Assembly (NCBI GenBank): GCA_002409675.1 | Contig: DHOB01000028.1 | Span: forward strand, 1-16,248 | DNA: 16,248 nucleotides | Direction of reading: 5' to 3' | Origin: Ruminococcaceae bacterium UBA5401 | GTDB taxonomy: Bacteria; Bacillota; Clostridia; Oscillospirales; Acutalibacteraceae | In this document: positions 15,299 to 16,248 of the stretch, piece after piece | Position numbering within the stretch: position 1 is the first letter of the stretch | How the letters are laid out: each line of letters starts with the position of its first letter | The notes under the pieces: model-generated | Told to the model about the DNA's origin: nothing | Seen by the model: the letters and a program-made list of their open reading frames with translations, nothing else | Databases searched by the model: none | Position numbers and translations under genes: made by a program

Positions 15299-16248
15299 TT
15301 ACCTGTAAATAATATCGTCCCGCGACGGACCGTTGGAGATGATTTTAATCGGGACGCCGATGCCTTTTTCGGCGAATTCCACATAGCGCCGGGCGTTTTC
15401 CGGCAGATCTTCGTACCGCCGGATGCCGCGGATATCGCATTTCCACCCCGGCAGCTTTTTCAGAACCGGCTTGCAGCGTCTGAGCTCCACGGTGGTGGGG
15501 AAATCGTCGATTCTCTTCCCGTCCAGCTCATAGGCGACGCAGACCGGGATTTCATCCAGATACCCCAGCGCGTCCAGCACGGTCAGCGCGACGCAGGTTG
15601 CCCCCTGCACGCGGCACCCGTACCGGGAAGCCACCAGGTCCAGCCAGCCCATTCTGCGCGGGCGGCCGGTCGTGGCGCCGAACTCGCCGCCGTCGCCGCC
15701 CCTGCGGCGGAGCTCGTCCGCTTCGTCCCCGAAAATCTCGCTCACGAACTCCCCTGCGCCGACGGCGCTGGAATACGCCTTGACGACCGCGATGATGTTC
15801 TTGATGTCGTAAGGCGGAATCCCCGTGCTGACCGCGCCATAGGCGGCCAGCGTGTTGGAGGAGGTGACCATGGGATAAATGCCGAAATCCGGGTCTTTCA
15901 AGGCGCCGAGCTGGCCTTCCAGCAGGATGTTTTTGCCCTCCCGAACCGCGCGGTACAGAAAATGAAACACATCCCCGACATAGGGGGCAAGCATTTCCTT
16001 ATATTTCATCAGTTTGCGGTAGACTTCGTCGGCGGAAAGCGCCGGGCGATGGTATAGGTGCTCGAAATACACGTTTTTAAGGGGGAGCACATGGTTGATT
16101 TTCTCGCGCAGATAGGCCTCGTCCCCGAACAGCTCGCTGACCTGAAACCCGATTTTGGCGAACTTGTCCGAATAAAACGGCGCGATGCCGGAACGCGTGG
16201 AGCCGTAGGAATGGGAAGAGAGCCGCGCCTCTTCGCAGGAATCGAGCA
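15299..16248 (-). CDS. purA: Adenylosuccinate synthetase, 5' end cut by the window
   Basis: Partial: about 316 codons, open at the right edge, lacking the N-terminal P-loop. It makes adenylosuccinate from IMP, aspartate and GTP, the first step to AMP. The visible part starts LDSCEEARLSSHSYGSTRSG and continues GIAPFYSDKFAKIGFQVSEL, the form seen in Clostridia in place of the TGRGIGPAYEDK of E. coli. Then come EGQLGALKDPDFGIYPMVTS (the active-site signature region), GEFGATTGRPRRMGW, and the end IKIISNGPSRDDIIYR. The frame runs well upstream of the GTG at 16090, which is not the start. It should be transcribed before guaA. Confidence 0.96.
   Translation of the reverse strand, partial: LDSCEEARLSSHSYGSTRSGIAPFYSDKFAKIGFQVSELFGDEAYLREKINHVLPLKNVYFEHLYHRPALSADEVYRKLMKYKEMLAPYVGDVFHFLYRAVREGKNILLEGQLGALKDPDFGIYPMVTSSNTLAAYGAVSTGIPPYDIKNIIAVVKAYSSAVGAGEFVSEIFGDEADELRRRGGDGGEFGATTGRPRRMGWLDLVASRYGCRVQGATCVALTVLDALGYLDEIPVCVAYELDGKRIDDFPTTVELRRCKPVLKKLPGWKCDIRGIRRYEDLPENARRYVEFAEKGIGVPIKIISNGPSRDDIIYR

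Noticed and set aside
1..16248. CRISPR array, insertion sequence or prophage
   Set aside because: No regularly spaced repeats, transposase, integrase or phage genes were found.

Overview
The window is visibly GC-rich and almost every gene lies on the minus strand. The gene content points to an anaerobic Gram-positive Firmicute, most likely a Clostridia/Oscillospiraceae-type organism. The reasons are strong Shine-Dalgarno sites, the short Clostridia-like PurA variant, a lactate dehydrogenase/EtfBA/acyl-CoA dehydrogenase cluster as in lactate-using butyrate or caproate formers, and a PdaA-type deacetylase. The taxonomic call is inference; there is no rRNA here.

Layout by position: (1) 1-815, 5' part of a YyaL-type thioredoxin-domain (DUF255) gene. 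(2) 981-2841, an ECF sigma factor overlapping a gene for a membrane-anchored serpin that sits where an anti-sigma factor is expected. (3) 2937-3503, a SAM methyltransferase. (4) 3805-3880, tRNA-Ala(GGC) with its own promoter and terminator. (5) uppP (minus) and a pdaA-like lipoprotein deacetylase (plus, the only plus-strand gene), divergent around a shared AT-rich promoter region. (6) 6119-11564, a catabolic block read as FadR-type regulator, FAD-linked lactate dehydrogenase, acyl-CoA dehydrogenase (frameshifted), etfB, etfA, with promoters, a 17-bp palindromic operator and a convergent terminator. (7) 11934-13466, a GH13 alpha-glucosidase-like enzyme. (8) guaA and the 3' part of purA, the GMP and AMP branches from IMP.

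Two regions stand out. The sigma/serpin pair looks like a surface protease-sensing circuit: the serpin carries a basic cytoplasmic N-terminus, one membrane span and an outside serpin domain with a reactive-centre loop, and is translationally coupled to the sigma factor. I know of no described system of this kind. The lactate block places a lactate dehydrogenase and an acyl-CoA dehydrogenase with a single EtfBA pair, suggesting that lactate oxidation and enoyl-CoA reduction share one electron-transfer flavoprotein. The acyl-CoA dehydrogenase is split by one extra base in a run of six G, which could be a sequencing error, a real mutation or phase variation.
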